This document shows positions 38,194-48,127 of a DNA stretch of 64,000 bases, in pieces. Within the stretch, counting starts at the first letter, position 1. The number at the start of each line of letters is the position of its first letter. The translations under genes were made by a program, and so were the position numbers. A model generated the notes under the pieces. The model worked only from the letters and a program-made list of their open reading frames with translations. It ran no database searches and was not told the origin of the DNA. Source of the DNA: Marinomonas algarum. Its GTDB lineage: Bacteria > Pseudomonadota > Gammaproteobacteria > Pseudomonadales > Marinomonadaceae. The stretch lies in contig NZ_JAJATW010000020.1 of assembly GCF_020532605.1 (NCBI RefSeq), positions 1 through 64,000 on the forward strand. Reading direction: 5' to 3'.

Positions 38194-38444
38194 CATTCAG
38201 ACAGACTTCATAGACGAAGTGCAGAAAAGCAGTAAACAACACTAGGACAGTGTTTTTGGATTGAACAAGACGTTCAAAAACGACGGACAGTTGAAAGGAC
38301 AAGCTCAGCATAGTGGAAATGTTGAAGCGATAGGACAGTTTGATAGCTTCAGTAAGAAGCGAACAGTGATGTTTTACTTAACGGATGAGTGACTTAACAG
38401 GATGTGAGCAAAAAGTAGGGTGGCCAAAAGCGACCCTTTTTTTT
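38194..38444 (+). ncRNA. CsrB/RsmZ-like CsrA-sequestering small RNA
   Basis: A predicted RNA of about 250 nt, from the candidate promoter to an intrinsic terminator, with no credible protein frame. It carries eight GGA motifs at 38245, 38258, 38285, 38297, 38315, 38333, 38383 and 38400. Three have the form GGACAG, and the last reads ACAGGATGT, sharing the AGGAUGU core of the CsrA consensus. One GGA sits in the loop of a CACT-AGGAC-AGTG hairpin (38240-38252). GGA-rich RNAs of this kind bind and titrate the translational regulator CsrA/RsmA. A GacA-type palindrome upstream and fdxA downstream match the setting of rsmZ in Pseudomonas. The 5' end and true size are inferred. Confidence 0.85.
38417..38444 (+). 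terminator. intrinsic terminator of the Rsm-like RNA
   Basis: AGGGTGGC-CAAAA-GCGACCCT hairpin with one G-G mismatch, followed by T8. Confidence 0.88.
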
Positions 38445-38461
38445 GGTCTAAATTTTGTGCC

Positions 38462-38490
38462 AAAAAAAAAGCGATGGTCAGTCGCTTTTT
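38462..38490 (-). terminator. intrinsic terminator of fdxA
   Basis: AAAAAGCGA and TCGCTTTTT pair around a 7-nt loop. On the minus strand a T9 tract follows. It stands tail to tail with the terminator of the small RNA. Confidence 0.88.
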
Positions 38491-38517
38491 ATCAATCAGC
38501 CAATGAAAGCAAAATAA

Positions 38518-38841
38518 TTAGCGTTCTAGGTACTCTAGTTTATCTTCTACACCATCCCATTGTGCGGCATCAGGTAGAGCGTCTTTCTTCTCTGCAAGGT
38601 TTGGCCACTCCATCGACAAATCACGGTTTAATTCAACAAAAACTTCTTGATCTTCTGGCAGCTCATCTTCTGAAAAGATCGCGTTCGCAGGGCATTCCGG
38701 CTCACATAATGCGCAGTCAATGCATTCATCTGGATTGATGACTAAAAAGTTAGGGCCTTCATAAAAACAGTCAACAGGACAAACCTCGACACAGTCGGTG
38801 TATTTGCAACGAATGCAGTTATCGGTCACGATGAAAGCCAT
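38518..38841 (-). CDS. fdxA: 7Fe ferredoxin FdxA
   Basis: A 107-residue ferredoxin with one [3Fe-4S] and one [4Fe-4S] cluster. The cysteine pattern [18 protein letters not shown] and [16 protein letters not shown] is diagnostic, as is the long acidic C-terminal tail. It serves as a low-potential electron carrier; its partner is unknown. The adjacency of a GGA-rich RNA, fdxA and mutS resembles Pseudomonas, though rpoS is replaced here by the EAL-HDOD gene. Confidence 0.96.
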   Translation of the reverse strand: MAFIVTDNCIRCKYTDCVEVCPVDCFYEGPNFLVINPDECIDCALCEPECPANAIFSEDELPEDQEVFVELNRDLSMEWPNLAEKKDALPDAAQWDGVEDKLEYLER

Positions 38842-38978
38842 TCGACTTCTCCTTACAAGCTATAAAAATAATTACTGGTTATTTTAGAGGCATTGACTAT
38901 TTGGCGGCAAGTAACAATCACGAATACGCTACATTTATCCGCTATTAGCTTATACCGTCTCTGCCTCAAGTGGCCTGA

Positions 38979-41633
38979 CTACAACTGTGATTGTAGCTCA
39001 TACAGTGCGTTCAGTGCTTCTCGCGGCGTCATGGCGTCTAAATCAAGGGCACTTAATGACGCCTTAAGAGCGTTTTCTTCCGCTTGGATAAACATATCCC
39101 CTTGTTGTGGCTGATAGTTTCCCTGTGGTTCTTTGGTCTTAGGCTGTGTCGTTTCAGGGGCTTTGGCGCTAGGCGTTTCTTGTGCGTGACTGTTCACGTT
39201 ACCTTCCACGTCAATGCCGGTTACGACCTCTAGTTCTTTGAGTTTCTGTTTGGCGTGACGGATGACATCACGCGGTACGCCAGCCAGTTGAGCAACCTGT
39301 AAGCCGTAAGATTGGCTAGCCGGCCCTTCATGCACCTTGTGTAAAAAGACGATATCGTCCTCGTACTCTGTTGCGGTGAGATGCACATTAGCGGCATTAT
39401 CGAGTTGATCGGCCAAGGTGGTTAATTCAAAATAATGCGTAGCAAACAACACATAACATTGCAGAGTGTTGGCAAGATACTCGACCGCGGCCCATGCCAA
39501 AGACAAGCCATCGAAGGTGCTGGTTCCGCGTCCAACCTCATCCATTAAAACGAGGCTGTTTTTGCTGGCGTTGTTAAGAATGTTAGCCGTTTCTGTCATT
39601 TCGACCATAAAGGTTGAGCGGCCACCAGCCAAATCATCAGATGACCCCATTCGCGTGAAGATACGATCAACCACCGAAATAGACGCAGATTCTGCCGGCA
39701 CAAAGCAGCCGGTGTGTGCTAACAAAGTGATCAAGGCAATTTGACGCATATAAGTCGATTTACCGCCCATGTTTGGGCCGGTAATCATCAGTAAAGAACG
39801 TTCCGTGTTGAGTTCTAAATCGTTTGGTACAAAGGGGTCTGAAATAACCGTTTCCACCACAGGGTGCCGTCCTGCCACAATATTGACACCGCCACGGTTG
39901 TGCAGTTCAGGGCAACAAAAATGCAGTGAAGCCGAACGCTCGGCAAAGTTGTTTAAGACGTCGAGTTGCGCCAAGGCTTGGCTGGTGGTTTGTAATTCGC
40001 TAAGAATGGCATTGAGCTGATCAAGTAAATCTTCGTACAGTTCTTTTTCCCGAGCCAATGACTTTGACTTTGCGCTGAGTGCTTTGTCTTCGAAAGCTTT
40101 GAGCTCTGGGGTGATAAATCGCTCAGCGTTTTTCAACGTCTGACGACGAATGTATTCCACTGGTGCTTGGTCTGAGTGTAAGCGACTGATTTCAATGTAA
40201 TAGCCGTGTACACGATTGAAGCCTACTTTTAAGGAGCTGATACCGGTACGTTCTTTTTCAGTCCGTTCCATCTCTGCCAAAAAGTCAGTGGCATTGGTGG
40301 AAAGCGCCAGCAGCTCGTCTAATTCTTCATCGTAGCCTTTCGCAAAAATACCGCCATCGCGTACAACCGACGGTGGGTTTTCTACCAGCGCCTTGGTTAA
40401 TGTCGTTGTTGTCTCTGGTTGTGCGAGAATGCGTTGATTTAAGGCGATAAGGCGAGCAGATTGGGCGGTATCGAGTTGTGCCTTAATGTCAGGTGTGGCC
40501 TCTAGGGCAAAACGCAAACGCAGCAAATCTCTAGGTCGCGCCGAGCGTAGGGCAACACGAGATAGAATACGCTCTAAGTCGCCGACTTTTTTCAGTGTGC
40601 TTTCGAACCCATCGTAGGCTTGGGTTGACTGTAATTCATGCACAACCTGTTGACGTGCCTGAATTTCATCCAGATCTCGAATAGGCGTGTGTAACCAGCG
40701 TTTTAGCAGTCGACTTCCCATCGGCGTTGCACAATTGTCTAACACCTCAATCAGTGTATTGCTGGTGCCGCCGGTTAAATTAATGTCGATTTCCAAATTA
40801 CGGCGGGTCGCGCCATCGATCAATACGGAGTCGTCTTTGTGTTCGACCGTGATGGATTGGATATGCGGTAACGCGGTGCGCTGAGTGTCTTTGGCATATT
40901 GCAATAATGCGCCCGCAGAAGCAATGGCCGAGGTCAGCGCTTCACAACCAAAGCCGGATAAGTCCTTGGTGTTAAACTGTTGTATTAACTGTCGGTAGCT
41001 GGATTCGTAATCAAAATGCCAAGGGCCTAATTCAGACACGCCCTTTTCGAGTTTTAACAGGCTGCGGGCGGGGAAATCTTCAGAGACTAAAATCTCACGG
41101 GGAGACAGGCGTTGTAATTCGCTAGAGAGCGCCTCGTGTCCGTCCACTTCAAACAGACAAAAGCGTCCGCTGGCCATATCAAGATAGGAAAAACCAAACA
41201 CGTCTAAGCCCTTTCGAGTTTGGTGAGCAAGAGACAGCAAAAGGTTTTCGCGCTTTTCTTCTAAAAAAGCTTCATCGCTTAGGGTTCCGGGCGTGACAAT
41301 ACGGGCAATTTTCCGTTCGACAGGCCCTTTGCTGGTGGCTGGGTCGCCCGTTTGTTCAGCCACCACCACGGATTCCCCCATACGCACGAGGCGAGCGATG
41401 TAGTTTTCTGCCGCATGAAATGGAATGCCCGCCATAGGGATGGGCATACCCCCTGAATGGCCACGAGCGGTGAGGGTAATATCCAGCAACTGAGCAGCAC
41501 GCTTGGCATCGTCATAAAAAAGTTCGTAAAAATCGCCCATGCGGTAAAATAGCAGTTGATTAGGGTGCTCTGATTTTAGGCCGAAATATTGGCGCATCAT
41601 GGGCGTGTGATTATCTACCGGTGTTTTACTCAT
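38979..41633 (-). CDS. mutS: DNA mismatch repair protein MutS
   Basis: An 884-residue mismatch sensor. The start at 41633 gives [20 protein letters not shown] and leaves room for the divergent pncC promoter; a longer in-frame extension of 31 residues lacks family likeness. The mismatch-wedging GDFYELF motif is at about residue 35. The ATPase has [13 protein letters not shown] and [14 protein letters not shown]. The C-terminal region after about 800 holds a variable linker and the short tetramerisation helix. It works with MutL, not seen here. Confidence 0.96.
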   Translation of the reverse strand: MSKTPVDNHTPMMRQYFGLKSEHPNQLLFYRMGDFYELFYDDAKRAAQLLDITLTARGHSGGMPIPMAGIPFHAAENYIARLVRMGESVVVAEQTGDPATSKGPVERKIARIVTPGTLSDEAFLEEKRENLLLSLAHQTRKGLDVFGFSYLDMASGRFCLFEVDGHEALSSELQRLSPREILVSEDFPARSLLKLEKGVSELGPWHFDYESSYRQLIQQFNTKDLSGFGCEALTSAIASAGALLQYAKDTQRTALPHIQSITVEHKDDSVLIDGATRRNLEIDINLTGGTSNTLIEVLDNCATPMGSRLLKRWLHTPIRDLDEIQARQQVVHELQSTQAYDGFESTLKKVGDLERILSRVALRSARPRDLLRLRFALEATPDIKAQLDTAQSARLIALNQRILAQPETTTTLTKALVENPPSVVRDGGIFAKGYDEELDELLALSTNATDFLAEMERTEKERTGISSLKVGFNRVHGYYIEISRLHSDQAPVEYIRRQTLKNAERFITPELKAFEDKALSAKSKSLAREKELYEDLLDQLNAILSELQTTSQALAQLDVLNNFAERSASLHFCCPELHNRGGVNIVAGRHPVVETVISDPFVPNDLELNTERSLLMITGPNMGGKSTYMRQIALITLLAHTGCFVPAESASISVVDRIFTRMGSSDDLAGGRSTFMVEMTETANILNNASKNSLVLMDEVGRGTSTFDGLSLAWAAVEYLANTLQCYVLFATHYFELTTLADQLDNAANVHLTATEYEDDIVFLHKVHEGPASQSYGLQVAQLAGVPRDVIRHAKQKLKELEVVTGIDVEGNVNSHAQETPSAKAPETTQPKTKEPQGNYQPQQGDMFIQAEENALKASLSALDLDAMTPREALNALYELQSQL

Positions 41634-41711
41634 GGAAAAAGCTCGATTGTGATCTAAAAAATAGGGGGGTATTCTACGGGATATTGTCTTAGGAATTAAG
41701 GGATAAACAGC

Positions 41712-42212
41712 ATGAATCAACAGCAAAACATGACACAGTTGGCTGCGCAGGTTGGGGAAGAATTACAAGCGCGTAATCAGATGCTCGTCACTGCGGAATC
41801 CTGCACGGGCGGTATGATAGGCGCCGTATGCACGGATGTTTCAGGCAGTTCATCTTGGTTTTTTGGCGGTATCATCAGTTATGCCAATGAAGCAAAAATG
41901 CGAGCCTTGTCCGTTAAGGAAGAAACGCTGTCATCATGTGGTGCCGTTTCTGAAGAAACGGTTAAAGAAATGTGTGCAGGGGCGTTAGCGTTGGGTGGCG
42001 ACGTGGCCGTTGCCGTCAGTGGTGTGGCAGGTCCTAATGGTGGCTCAGTTGAAAAGCCAGTAGGTTGTGTGTACATCGGCTGGCAATGGCGTGACGAAGA
42101 AGCGGTTGCTATGCGTTTTCAATTCGTTGGAGATCGACAGGCTGTCCGTGAAGCCACGGTGCTGGCGGCCCTTCAAGGGATTAAAAAACGCTATGAAAAC
42201 CTTAAAAAATAA
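41712..42212 (+). CDS. pncC: nicotinamide-nucleotide amidohydrolase PncC
   Basis: A 166-residue CinA C-terminal-type enzyme that deamidates NMN to nicotinic acid mononucleotide in pyridine salvage. [22 protein letters not shown] contains the catalytic serine region, and [24 protein letters not shown] is the second signature. There is no N-terminal molybdopterin-like domain, so it is the stand-alone form. In gammaproteobacteria it is usually just before recA, as here. Confidence 0.95.
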   Translation: MNQQQNMTQLAAQVGEELQARNQMLVTAESCTGGMIGAVCTDVSGSSSWFFGGIISYANEAKMRALSVKEETLSSCGAVSEETVKEMCAGALALGGDVAVAVSGVAGPNGGSVEKPVGCVYIGWQWRDEEAVAMRFQFVGDRQAVREATVLAALQGIKKRYENLKK

Positions 42213-42214
42213 CA

Positions 42215-42230
42215 CTGTTTTTATATACAG
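42215..42230 (+). promoter_or_regulatory. LexA (SOS) box of recA
   Basis: CTGTTTTTATATACAG fits the CTGT-N8-ACAG consensus, with an AT-rich centre. It begins three bases after the pncC stop and lies 70 bp before recA, as expected for SOS control of recA. Confidence 0.9.
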
Positions 42231-42300
42231 TATTTTCTTGAGCTTACTCTAAAAAACCGCTAGAGTTAGCGATAACAAAATTGGAAACAAGGATCACATA

Positions 42301-43377
42301 ATGTCATCTATCGCAGACAACAAGAAAAAAGCACTGGACGCTGCCCTGTCCCAAATTGAGCGTCAATTTGGTAAAGGAGCCATCATGAAGATGGGAGAAG
42401 GAACCAAGCTGGACATTGATACCGTATCGACCGGATCGCTAGGCTTGGACATTGCGCTAGGGGCAGGTGGTTTACCTTACGGCCGTATCTGTGAAATTTA
42501 TGGGCCAGAGTCTTCTGGTAAGACGACTCTGACCTTGAGTGTGATTGCTGAAGCGCAAAAGCAGGGTAAGACGTGTGCGTTTATCGATGCTGAGCATGCT
42601 TTAGATCCTGCTTACGCTGAAAAACTGGGTGTTAACATTGAAGAACTGTTGATTTCTCAGCCGGATACGGGTGAGCAAGCGCTAGAAATTGTTGACATGT
42701 TGGTACGCTCTAATAGCGTCGATGTGGTTATTGTCGACTCGGTAGCCGCTTTGGTGCCTAAGTCTGAGATTGAAGGCGAAATGGGCAGTTCTTCAGTGGG
42801 TGTACAAGCACGTTTGCTGTCTCAAGCCATGCGTAAGTTAACAGGCTCCATTAAGAGTGCTAATTGCTTGGTGATCTTCATCAACCAGATTCGTATGAAA
42901 ATTGGTGTAATGTTTGGCTCACCGGAAACCACAACAGGTGGTAACGCACTGAAATTTTATTCTTCCGTTCGTTTGGACATTCGTCGTATTGGCTCAGTGA
43001 AGCAGGGCGATGAAGTCATTGGTAATGAAACGCGAGTGAAGGTGGTGAAAAACAAGATTGCTCCGCCATTTAAACAAACAGAGTTTCAAATTATGTACGG
43101 TGCAGGTATTTACCGTATGGGTGAAATCATTGATTTGGGTGTCAAGCAGGGCTTTGTTGATAAAGCGGGGGCTTGGTACGCTTACGGCGGCAGTAAAATA
43201 GGCCAAGGTAAAGCCAATGCGGCTCAGTATTTAGCGGATAATCCTGCTATCGCCACGGAGATTGAAGCGAAAATACGGGAAGTCTTGTTACCCAAAAAGG
43301 GCAAAGCGGATGATAAGGCAGAAGCTTCTGCAGAAGACAATGATGCCGAAGACGATGCAGATGCGTTGGACTTTTAA
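42301..43377 (+). CDS. recA: recombinase RecA
   Basis: A 358-residue recombinase and LexA co-protease. Walker A is [10 protein letters not shown] near residue 66, and the L2 loop shows [16 protein letters not shown]. The acidic C-terminal tail ([19 protein letters not shown]) is typical. The upstream LexA box and downstream terminator make it a single SOS unit. Confidence 0.99.
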   Translation: MSSIADNKKKALDAALSQIERQFGKGAIMKMGEGTKLDIDTVSTGSLGLDIALGAGGLPYGRICEIYGPESSGKTTLTLSVIAEAQKQGKTCAFIDAEHALDPAYAEKLGVNIEELLISQPDTGEQALEIVDMLVRSNSVDVVIVDSVAALVPKSEIEGEMGSSSVGVQARLLSQAMRKLTGSIKSANCLVIFINQIRMKIGVMFGSPETTTGGNALKFYSSVRLDIRRIGSVKQGDEVIGNETRVKVVKNKIAPPFKQTEFQIMYGAGIYRMGEIIDLGVKQGFVDKAGAWYAYGGSKIGQGKANAAQYLADNPAIATEIEAKIREVLLPKKGKADDKAEASAEDNDAEDDADALDF

Positions 43378-43421
43378 TCCACTTTTCGTGCAGTAAGTAA
43401 GAATCACTGTCGGGTTATTAG

Positions 43422-43449
43422 AAAGCAGATCTTTGGATCTGCTTTTTTT
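43422..43449 (+). terminator. intrinsic terminator of recA
   Basis: GCAGATC-TTTG-GATCTGC hairpin with A3 before and T7 after. Confidence 0.93.
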
Positions 43450-43496
43450 ATGTCGGTATTTGTTATGATGTTCTTTATTTTTTAAGAGTGTTTAAC

Positions 43497-44474
43497 ATGT
43501 ATCAAGCCTCTTTGTGGCAACCCACTGTGACTCTTGCCACCTTGCAACAGCGTGCGCGTTTACTGAAAAAAATACGCGCTTTCTTTGATGCCCGTGACGT
43601 AATGGAGGTTGATACCCAATGTTTGTCATTGGCCAGCATCACCGATCCACACATTGAAGTCTTAACCAGCCAGACCCGTACTCAAGGTCAAGACGTGACC
43701 TACTATCTGCAAACGTCGCCGGAGTTTGCCATGAAACGCTTGTTATGTGCGGGGGCGGGCTCCATTTATCAACTAGGGAAAGTGTTTCGAGCAGAAGAGG
43801 TCGGGCGTCGCCATAGTATTGAATTTACTATGTTGGAATGGTATCGACTGCACTTTGACCATTGGCAACTTATGGATGAGATGCAGCAATTATTGGCGTC
43901 TTTAATCGACAATGACGCTTTGCAGTGCGAACGACTCAGTTATCAAGCCGCTTTTTTACGCCACACAGGGCTTGACCCTTTTCGTGCGACGCTACAGCAA
44001 TTACAACAAAAAGCCCACGAACATACCGAATACGGCTTGCAAGAAGGCGATAGAGACACCTTGCTGGAGCTGTTATTTGCCAGTGTGGTAGAGCCTGCAA
44101 TCGGTCAGCATGCGCCCTGTTTTATCCACAGTTATCCGGCCTCTCAAGCCGCCTTGGCGAAAACGTATGTAGATGAAACCGGTCACTTGGTTGCGGCACG
44201 CTTTGAGTTGTATTGGCAAGGCATGGAGTTAGCAAACGGTTACCATGAACTCACCGATGCCGATGAGCAAGCGCGTCGTTTCATCGCAGACAAACAGGCT
44301 CGTGCGGACATGGCGCTTGTTGATCGTCAATTTGATGAACGCCTGATTACGGCCTTGCAAAGTGGTTTGCCTGATTGTGCTGGGGTGGCGTTAGGGGTCG
44401 ATCGATTATTGATGTTGCTTTGCCAAAAATCACACATCAAAGAGGTTTTGCCTTTTGCACACGACCACGCCTAG
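43497..44474 (+). CDS. epmA: elongation factor P (R)-beta-lysine ligase EpmA
   Basis: A 325-residue class II aaRS-like ligase that attaches (R)-beta-lysine to a lysine of EF-P, aiding translation of polyproline. The start at 43497 has AAGAG upstream; a GTG nine bases earlier is less well placed. The class II motifs are RAEEVGRRHSIEFTMLEWYR and GVALGVDRLLMLL, and there is no anticodon-binding domain. EpmB and EF-P genes are not in the window. The stop overlaps the start of dctB by 20 bp. Confidence 0.95.
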   Translation: MYQASLWQPTVTLATLQQRARLLKKIRAFFDARDVMEVDTQCLSLASITDPHIEVLTSQTRTQGQDVTYYLQTSPEFAMKRLLCAGAGSIYQLGKVFRAEEVGRRHSIEFTMLEWYRLHFDHWQLMDEMQQLLASLIDNDALQCERLSYQAAFLRHTGLDPFRATLQQLQQKAHEHTEYGLQEGDRDTLLELLFASVVEPAIGQHAPCFIHSYPASQAALAKTYVDETGHLVAARFELYWQGMELANGYHELTDADEQARRFIADKQARADMALVDRQFDERLITALQSGLPDCAGVALGVDRLLMLLCQKSHIKEVLPFAHDHA

Positions 44475-46728
44475 CCATACTGCGAGTCAGCTGATTAAGC
44501 ACCGAGCTTGGTTGTACCTGTTGATGTTTGTGTTGACGGCACTGTTGACGTGGAAAGGGGGAGAAGCGCTGAAAAATCAGCAGGTCAAAACTCTCAGAAT
44601 GAACACGTCGGAACAACTCGCCCAGCTTGCCAATGTATTGGAAAGCGCCATTGCGAAATACCAGCATATGCCGACCTTGCTGGCTTCTAATGACAGGGTC
44701 ATCAAAGCGTTACGGAATGGGCTTCCCGAGGACATCGCACAGCTTAACCGCGAGCTGGAGCAAATCAATCGTATTACAGAAGCATCAGACAGTTATATTC
44801 TCAATACCGATGGCTTGACCATTGCCGCCTCGAATTACCGCCAAGGTGCCAGCTTTGTCGGCAATAACTTTGCTTTTCGGCCATATTTTAAAGTCGCTAT
44901 GGCAGGGAAATCGGGACGGTATTATGCACTTGGCACCACTTCTAATCGCCGTGGGTATTACTTTTCTTATCCGGTGTACGCTGAGAGAAAGGTGATTGGG
45001 GTTGTGGTTGTCAAAGTGGATTTGACGCAATTTGAAAAGCGTTTTGCCAATCAAAGCTATGAGTTTTTGCTGTTAGACCCAGATGGTATTGTGTTCAGTA
45101 GCTCACAACAGCGTTGGTTGTATCGTGTCCTAGGAGAGCTGTCTTTTGCTGAGTTACAGCGCATTGCCGAGTCTCAGCGTTACTTTGGTCAATCCATTGA
45201 AAAATTAGCCATTGTGTATCAACAACCGTTCGACGATGAATCGCATATTATCGATATCTTGGAGAACACGTCGATCGCTGATAGTACGACATTAGAACGC
45301 TCAGCTTACTTGCGTATGAGTCGGCCTATTCGATTATTAAACTTTCAAATTTCTATCCTAGCACCGCTTAAAACCATCAATGAAGAGATTGCATTATGGC
45401 GGGCGATTTTTGCTGGGGGCGTAACCATTGCCGCTCTGTTATTTGGGTTGGCTGTGTTGCGTGGCCGCATGTTACGAGAGCGTTCCGACGCCAATGAAAT
45501 GACACGCCATAATCAGGCTTACATTCGAGAGGTGATTCAAAATACTCAAGCGGGGTTGGTAACACTCGATGAGAAACATCAAATAGAGTCGTTTAACCCC
45601 GCGGTGGAAAAACTCATTGGTCAACCGTTAGCGCCTTTGGTCGGACAACCTCTTAGTGTGCTGTTTCAATCAGAAGAACAGGGTATGGCGGCGTTGTCCT
45701 TGCATCCAGATGTTTTTGATTCGACCACACCCCGCGGTTTGGGCATTAAGGTGCTGACTCAAGAGGGCCACTTATGTGACTCGGAGCAAAATACGGTACC
45801 GGTTGAAATGACGTTATGTGAAATGCAATTACCGAATCGTTTGAGCTATTTGGTCACGTTTCATGACATGACGGAGCGTAAGCGGTATGAGCAAGACATT
45901 ACTCAGGCACGTATTGACCTTGAACAACGTGTTAAAGCGCGCACCGCTGAATTGGAAAGCGCTAACTTGCGCTTGCGTCAAGAAATTGAAGAACACAAAG
46001 GCACCCAGCGAGAGCTGATCCAAACGGCAAAATTGGCGGTGTTAGGGCAGTTAACAGCGGGGTTAAACCACGAATTGAATCAGCCATTGACCGCTATTCG
46101 TGCGTTTGCTGGTAATGGGTTAAAGTTTTTAGACCGAGGCCTGTACGAGCAGGCGCACGCGAATTTACAGCACATCAGCCAGCTCGGCCATCATATGGGT
46201 GACATCATCGCACGGTTTAAAGTGTTTGCTCGTAAGGGGGACGTACAACAGGGGCCTATTGCGGTACAGACGGCGATTATGGGGGCGTCTAAAATCATGA
46301 GCCCACGTTATAAAGAGGTGGGCATTGAGTTGGTCGTACAAGAAGATCAAGGCTTTATCGTCAATGGGGATATGGTGTTTCTAGAGCAGGTGTTGGTTAA
46401 TCTTTTGGCCAACGCCGCTGATGCCATTTTGGAGGCCCCTAACCATTCTCGGTGTGTTGCTATTGAGCAACGCCTGTCTGACGATCATATTGTTATTTGC
46501 ATTCAGGATTCGGGCAATGGCCTGAGTGAAGAGGCGATCAAACATTTATTTGAACCCTTTTTCACGTCCAAATCATCTGGCTTGGGGCTGGGGCTTGGGT
46601 TGTCGATTAGTCAGCGCATCATTGATGCGATGGGTGGGCAAATTCGAGCGTCGAATCGTTCATCAGGAGGCGCCGAATTTTGTGTTAGTCTACCGTGTTT
46701 CCATCACCAGCCAAAAGAGGGAGTCTGA
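44455..46728 (+). CDS. dctB: DctB-type sensor histidine kinase
   Basis: A 757-residue membrane kinase of the C4-dicarboxylate type. A TTG start at 44455 follows AGAGG and puts the first membrane helix at about 18-38; no ATG upstream is available. The large periplasmic double-PAS region (about 40-300) contains GRYYALGTTSNRRGYYFS and ends in a second helix at about 310-330. A cytoplasmic PAS and a coiled coil then lead to the H-box LGQLTAGLNHELNQPLTAIR and the HATPase with VLVNLLANAADAI and GLGLGLSISQRI. It is translationally coupled to dctD. Confidence 0.92.
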   Translation: MHTTTPSHTASQLIKHRAWLYLLMFVLTALLTWKGGEALKNQQVKTLRMNTSEQLAQLANVLESAIAKYQHMPTLLASNDRVIKALRNGLPEDIAQLNRELEQINRITEASDSYILNTDGLTIAASNYRQGASFVGNNFAFRPYFKVAMAGKSGRYYALGTTSNRRGYYFSYPVYAERKVIGVVVVKVDLTQFEKRFANQSYEFLLLDPDGIVFSSSQQRWLYRVLGELSFAELQRIAESQRYFGQSIEKLAIVYQQPFDDESHIIDILENTSIADSTTLERSAYLRMSRPIRLLNFQISILAPLKTINEEIALWRAIFAGGVTIAALLFGLAVLRGRMLRERSDANEMTRHNQAYIREVIQNTQAGLVTLDEKHQIESFNPAVEKLIGQPLAPLVGQPLSVLFQSEEQGMAALSLHPDVFDSTTPRGLGIKVLTQEGHLCDSEQNTVPVEMTLCEMQLPNRLSYLVTFHDMTERKRYEQDITQARIDLEQRVKARTAELESANLRLRQEIEEHKGTQRELIQTAKLAVLGQLTAGLNHELNQPLTAIRAFAGNGLKFLDRGLYEQAHANLQHISQLGHHMGDIIARFKVFARKGDVQQGPIAVQTAIMGASKIMSPRYKEVGIELVVQEDQGFIVNGDMVFLEQVLVNLLANAADAILEAPNHSRCVAIEQRLSDDHIVICIQDSGNGLSEEAIKHLFEPFFTSKSSGLGLGLGLSISQRIIDAMGGQIRASNRSSGGAEFCVSLPCFHHQPKEGV

Positions 46729-48086
46729 TGTCAGAGAACAAGCATGTTTTACTCATTGATGACGAACAAGCCGTACGTATGGCGATTTCTCAGACATTGC
46801 AGTTAGAGGAGTTTCATGTCACCGAATTTGCTTCGACACAGGGCGTCATGGAACGTTTATCCCTAGATTGGTCAGGGGTGATTGTCAGCGATATTAACTT
46901 GCCGGGCAAAAGTGGTCTTGAATTGTTTGAAGACGTCAAAAAAATTGATGCAGAGATCCCTTTTATCTTGATTACGGGGCATGGGGACATCAGCATGGCG
47001 GTGAACGCTATTCGTGATGGTGCCTATGATTTTATTGAAAAACCTTTCTCGAATGAAGACTTTCTTGAAGTAGTACGCCGAGCCTCAGAGAAGCGTCAAC
47101 TGACCTTAGAAAACCGCCACTTGCGTCTTGAGTTAGCCGCACAAAATGCACCGGGTCCTCGCATCATTGGTAATACACCAGGGATCCATCGCCTACGTCA
47201 AGCACTGTTGCATGTTGCCGACACAGGGGCTGACATCCTGATTCAGGGCGAAACGGGCACCGGTAAAGAGTTGGTGGCACGCTATATTCATGAACACAGT
47301 TCGCGTCGCAGCCATACGTTTGTGGCCATTAACTGTGGTGCTGTGCCGGATTCTATTATGGAGTCGGAATTGTTTGGTCACGAAAAAGGGGCCTTTACGG
47401 ATGCGAAAACCCAGCGCATCGGTAAGCTTGAACATGCCAATGGCGGTACACTGTTTCTGGACGAAATTGAAAGCATGCCTATGTCGATGCAGATTCGCCT
47501 GTTGCGTGTATTGGAAGAGCGTCGTTTGGAGCGTTTAGGCTCTAACACCGCGATCGATTTGGACCTACGTATCTTGGCGGCCACCAAGGTTGATTTGAAA
47601 CAGTTAAGCGAAGGGGGAACCTTTCGGGAAGATCTCTACTATCGACTAAACGTGGTGCGTGTGGATATTCCGCCACTGCGTGAGCGAAAAGACGACATCT
47701 CTTTATTGTGGCAGCACTTTTGCCTCATTGCCATCGCGCAATACAAACGTGAATCTGAACCTCTGTCTGCCGCACGTATGCACAGTTTATTGAGCTATGA
47801 TTGGCCAGGTAATGTGCGTGAGCTACGTAATCTTGCCGAGCGTTATGTTTTGATGGGAGAGGCTGGCTCTTTTGAATTTGATCAAATCATTATTAATGAA
47901 AACAACCCCGGTGTCATGACCTTGCCAGAGCAACTTGAACGCTTTGAAAAAACCTTGTTAGAACAAGAGTTGATGCGACAAAAAGGCTCGATCAAAGACA
48001 CCATGGACGCATTGGGGCTACCGCGCAAAACACTGTACGACAAGATGCGCAAATATGGCTTAGACAAAGACCTTTATAAGCAATAA
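46728..48086 (+). CDS. dctD: DctD-type sigma-54-dependent response regulator
   Basis: A 452-residue NtrC-family activator. The start ATG at 46728 overlaps the dctB stop (TGATG) and follows AGAGGGAG. The receiver domain carries the phospho-aspartate in SDINLPGKSG. The AAA+ domain has GETGTGKELVA and the sigma-54 contact loop GAFTDA. The Fis-type helix-turn-helix ends the protein (IKDTMDALGLPRKTLYDKMRKYGL). Target promoters should be of the -24/-12 class; the convergent TRAP operon is the natural candidate. Confidence 0.95.
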   Translation: MSENKHVLLIDDEQAVRMAISQTLQLEEFHVTEFASTQGVMERLSLDWSGVIVSDINLPGKSGLELFEDVKKIDAEIPFILITGHGDISMAVNAIRDGAYDFIEKPFSNEDFLEVVRRASEKRQLTLENRHLRLELAAQNAPGPRIIGNTPGIHRLRQALLHVADTGADILIQGETGTGKELVARYIHEHSSRRSHTFVAINCGAVPDSIMESELFGHEKGAFTDAKTQRIGKLEHANGGTLFLDEIESMPMSMQIRLLRVLEERRLERLGSNTAIDLDLRILAATKVDLKQLSEGGTFREDLYYRLNVVRVDIPPLRERKDDISLLWQHFCLIAIAQYKRESEPLSAARMHSLLSYDWPGNVRELRNLAERYVLMGEAGSFEFDQIIINENNPGVMTLPEQLERFEKTLLEQELMRQKGSIKDTMDALGLPRKTLYDKMRKYGLDKDLYKQ

Positions 48087-48090
48087 TCTA

Positions 48091-48122
48091 GCCTCTTCTA
48101 ATTATAAAACGAAATAAGAGGC
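48091..48122 (+). promoter_or_regulatory. hairpin covering the ribosome site of the SDR gene
   Basis: GCCTCTT (48091-48097) is exactly complementary to AAGAGGC (48116-48122), and the latter contains the Shine-Dalgarno AGAGG of the following gene. The loop is 18 nt. Confidence 0.45.
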
Positions 48123-48127
48123 GATGT

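Noticed and set aside
38385..38738. 117-codon open frame on the plus strand across the small-RNA end and fdxA
   Set aside because: It runs through two terminators and antisense to fdxA, whose cysteine pattern is certain; no ribosome site and no family likeness.
41634..41726. 31-residue N-terminal extension of MutS
   Set aside because: It would run over the start of the divergent pncC gene and does not resemble MutS N-termini.
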